Assembly: GCA_014654705.1 (NCBI GenBank)
Contig: JACVZY010000051.1
Span: 124,001-188,000, forward strand
Direction: 5' to 3'
Origin: Ignavibacteria bacterium
Lineage (GTDB): Bacteria; Bacteroidota; Ignavibacteria; Kapaibacteriales; UBA4661
Length of the DNA stretch: 64,000 bases
In this document: piece by piece, positions 61,699-64,000 of the stretch
Numbering within the stretch: position 1 is the first letter of the stretch
How the letters are laid out: each line of letters starts with the position of its first letter
Translations under genes and position numbers: made by a program
Notes under the pieces: model-generated
Seen by the model: the letters and a program-made list of their open reading frames with translations, nothing else
Databases searched by the model: none
Told to the model about the DNA's origin: nothing

Positions 61699-64000
61699 CT
61701 AGAACCGAACGCCAATACTGATATTCGGCAAAATACCAAAGACCGTGATTTGCTGGACTCTGGGAATAGAAGGTCGCGTTGCGTCAGGAATAAGTCTCGT
61801 TTCGGCGGTAGAACCGTAATTGACAAACCATGTGAAGGGGTTCTGACGGTTATAGGCATTGTACACGCTGAGAGTGAGATTCCACGGCAGCCCGAAACCC
61901 GTCCATTTGTACGTGGCGCTCACGTCCAGTCGGTGATAATCCGGCAGACGAAAACCATTCCGCTCGGTGTAGAGTGTGCGTGGCGTACGAAAGCCGCTCG
62001 TGGGCGTACTGCCAACGCCGGAGAAATCAAATTGTGCGGCGGGCATTGTAAATGCTTGTCCCGTAGCAAATGTCCATGTTGCTCCAAAGTCCCACGAATC
62101 GTTTAACTGGTATTGCGCTACAATCGAAATATCGTGGCGGCGGTCGTAGCGCGGATAGAACATTTTTCCACCATTGAGATCGGCGAATGTGCGTTCTGTC
62201 CACGAGAGCGTGTAGCCAATCCAGCCCGTCAGAGCACCCATTCGTTTATTCAAGAACAATTCTACGCCGTAAGCCTGCCCGTTGCCGGAAGTAAGTTGGT
62301 CTTCTCTTGGTGCGCCGATGGCGGTAAGTTGTACGTCGTCACGAAATTCGAGGAGGTTTCGCAGTGACTTGTAATAGCCTTCGACGCTGAAAAGATATTC
62401 TTTGTCGAATAATTGCGTTTCCACGCCAAGAACGTACTGGACACCACTGGCGGGGTTAATCGTTTCTGTGGCAGGAAACCACGTGTCATTCGGGAGCGAA
62501 AACCCATTGAGCACAAGCAAATGTAAAAACTGGTTCGCCACTGCAAATGCACCTTTGACGGCAACGTCTTCCGCTACTTGAAGGCTTACCGAAGCACGTG
62601 GTTCAGGCAGCCATCGGTTACCGCGCGAGAAATAGGATAGTCTGAAGCCAAGATTTGTGGAGAGAATCGGTGAAATTTGCCATTCGTCCTGAATATATGC
62701 GCCGCCTTCGATAGATTCTTGTACGGCAGCATTTCCGCTATTGCGCAAAAATTGCTCAAAAGCAGATGTTCCCGATGTGCCGAGAGCCGTTTGAAAGCGG
62801 TGAAATGTGCCTTCAATGCCGGTTTTGATGGTATGCTCAGGAGCGGGAAACCACTGCGCTTCGCCTCGCACGGTGAAATCGCGCACGTTGGAAAAGGTGT
62901 TGAACGCGAAATCATTGCCAAAGTCAATATCTTGGCGGTAGGCGTAATCAGTAAAAATGGCGGAAAAATTAGTAAAGAGCGACGGCGAGACGATGTGCGT
63001 CCAGCGCAGATTTCCCGTCGCATTTCCCCAGTTAATGCCGAAGCTCGCGTCTGCACCGATGCCGAGCGTAAGGTCGTCGCGTCCGAAATATCCGCTTAAA
63101 AATAAGCGGTCGTTGTCTGAGATTTTATAGTTCAACTTTGCGTTCAAATCATAAAAATAATATCCAAAGCCGGGCGCACCGGCTCCAGGTGGGTTCACGA
63201 GATTCGCAACAGCAAGCGGAAGGTCGAAATATGTACGCCGCCCGGACACCATAAAGGTCACATCTTCCGTAATCGGACCCTCGACCGTTAGGCGTGCGGC
63301 AATCAGGCTGACATTTCCTGTTCCCGAAAATTTCTCCTTTGTTCCTTCGCGCATCGTCATATCCACAACGCTTGAAAGTCGGCTTCCGTACTCCGCCGGG
63401 AATGCGCCCTTAATCACCCGCACGTCTTGAATCGCGTCGGCATTGAAGGTGCTAAAAAAACCGAAGAGGTGGGAGGGGTTGTACACCGTAACGCCATCGA
63501 GCAAAATTAAATTCTGGTCGGGCGACCCTCCGCGAACATACAAACCGCTTGAAAGCTCGTTTCCTGCTTTAATGCCAGGCAAAAACTGGAGTGTTCGGAA
63601 CACGTCTGCTTCACCCAAAATAGCGGGCATCTTTTTGATAAAATCGCTCGAGATCGCTACGGTGCTAATTGTTTTCGTAGAATTGATTTCCTGACGCTCT
63701 GCACTTACGGTTACTTCGCCCGATTTTGCGCTTTGCACAGTTAGCCCTATATTCAGCCGAATGCTTTCATCGGGCTTTGCAATCGTTACTTGCTTTTTGT
63801 AGGTTTTGTAGCCGATTCCGCGCACTTCGAGGAAGTATGTTCCGGGGGCAATGTTGGGCAGGGAATAGAACCCAAATTTATTCGTCCGTGCGCCGCGTAC
63901 GGTCGAGGCGGCAGTTATCTTCTCCTCTTTGGAAAGAATAACATTTACTCCAATAACAACTTCGCCGGAGGCAGATTCGTTCACGGAGCCTGAAATAACG
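61699..64000 (-). CDS. TonB-dependent receptor (N-terminus beyond window)
   Basis: The visible 767 residues start inside the CarboxypepD-regulatory-like domain (ISGSVNESASGEVVIGVNVI ... GVGYK-like FLEVRGIGYKTYKK). Next come the plug (about 105-230; AILGEADVFRTLQFLPGIKA and SSGLYVRGGSPDQNLILLDG) and a barrel ending in ITVFGILPNISIGVRF. The frame stays open to the window edge at 64000, so the signal peptide and start lie outside. It precedes the DUF4249 gene and forms a pair with it. The substrate is unknown. Confidence 0.93.
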   Translation of the reverse strand, partial: VISGSVNESASGEVVIGVNVILSKEEKITAASTVRGARTNKFGFYSLPNIAPGTYFLEVRGIGYKTYKKQVTIAKPDESIRLNIGLTVQSAKSGEVTVSAERQEINSTKTISTVAISSDFIKKMPAILGEADVFRTLQFLPGIKAGNELSSGLYVRGGSPDQNLILLDGVTVYNPSHLFGFFSTFNADAIQDVRVIKGAFPAEYGSRLSSVVDMTMREGTKEKFSGTGNVSLIAARLTVEGPITEDVTFMVSGRRTYFDLPLAVANLVNPPGAGAPGFGYYFYDLNAKLNYKISDNDRLFLSGYFGRDDLTLGIGADASFGINWGNATGNLRWTHIVSPSLFTNFSAIFTDYAYRQDIDFGNDFAFNTFSNVRDFTVRGEAQWFPAPEHTIKTGIEGTFHRFQTALGTSGTSAFEQFLRNSGNAAVQESIEGGAYIQDEWQISPILSTNLGFRLSYFSRGNRWLPEPRASVSLQVAEDVAVKGAFAVANQFLHLLVLNGFSLPNDTWFPATETINPASGVQYVLGVETQLFDKEYLFSVEGYYKSLRNLLEFRDDVQLTAIGAPREDQLTSGNGQAYGVELFLNKRMGALTGWIGYTLSWTERTFADLNGGKMFYPRYDRRHDISIVAQYQLNDSWDFGATWTFATGQAFTMPAAQFDFSGVGSTPTSGFRTPRTLYTERNGFRLPDYHRLDVSATYKWTGFGLPWNLTLSVYNAYNRQNPFTWFVNYGSTAETRLIPDATRPSIPRVQQITVFGILPNISIGVRF

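Noticed and set aside
1-64000. tRNA, rRNA, CRISPR array, prophage or insertion sequence
   Set aside because: I looked for conserved tRNA arm sequences, regular spaced repeats and transposase motifs and saw none.

Overview
The window comes from a bacterium of the Bacteroidota/Chlorobiota (FCB) group. The evidence is type IX secretion (T9SS) C-terminal sorting domains on two proteins, two TonB-dependent receptors with carboxypeptidase-regulatory N-terminal domains, a DUF4249 lipoprotein paired with one receptor, a long eukaryote-like isoleucyl-tRNA synthetase, a Chlorobium-like LDH-type malate dehydrogenase, and candidate promoters of the Bacteroidota type (TAnnTTTG). Some genes also have good Shine-Dalgarno sites. 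A Chlorobiota/Ignavibacteria/Kapabacteria-like member is my best guess, but this is inference. No rRNA, tRNA, CRISPR array, prophage or transposase gene was seen. Most of the window reads as ordinary chromosomal core with lineage-specific envelope genes.

Layout. 1-6.7 kb (minus): a small unknown gene, cytidylate kinase, a HAD phosphatase, and a 1.5-kilo-residue secreted protein joining a von Willebrand A domain, a WD40-like propeller and two OmpA-like domains. 6.9-14.0 kb (plus): a MacA/HlyD-like lipoprotein adaptor, a methyl-accepting chemotaxis protein, an FtsX/MacB-like permease, its ATPase, a LytS-type kinase and a LytTR regulator. 14.0-21.0 kb (plus): a surface-glycan set (GT2, two methyltransferases, a GT-C-like membrane protein) and a secreted GH31 glucosidase. 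21.0-22.1 kb: an AT-rich lipoprotein gene and a probably frameshifted small gene. 22.1-28.0 kb (minus): ECF sigma factor, an anti-sigma-like membrane protein with a barrel-like C-terminus, a lipoprotein, and an IgGFc-binding-like T9SS protein, arranged as one operon. 28.3-36.2 kb (plus): ileS, a DksA-family protein with a histone-H1-like tail, scpB with an unusual insert, and a pseudouridine synthase with a repetitive Ser/Arg tail. 36.3-41.8 kb (minus): a T9SS surface protein and a TonB receptor, separated by a palindromic REP-like element and a terminator. 42.0-51.6 kb (plus): an epimerase translationally coupled to a penicillin-acylase-family hydrolase, pyrE and tamB. 51.7-54.9 kb (minus): a secreted LRR protein, CreD and a PilM-like protein. 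55.2-64.0 kb: a small outer-membrane protein, a lipoprotein, malate dehydrogenase, a CrtQ/HpnB-like glycosyltransferase, a PQQ-propeller lipoprotein, and a DUF4249 lipoprotein with a TonB receptor that runs off the window.

The most unusual things are the sigma/anti-sigma/lipoprotein/T9SS operon with its possibly mis-topologised anti-sigma protein, the run of three information-processing proteins with disordered extensions, the chemoreceptor embedded in an efflux/two-component cluster, the VWA-WD40-OmpA protein, and the REP-like element at 38.5 kb. None is proven novel from sequence alone.
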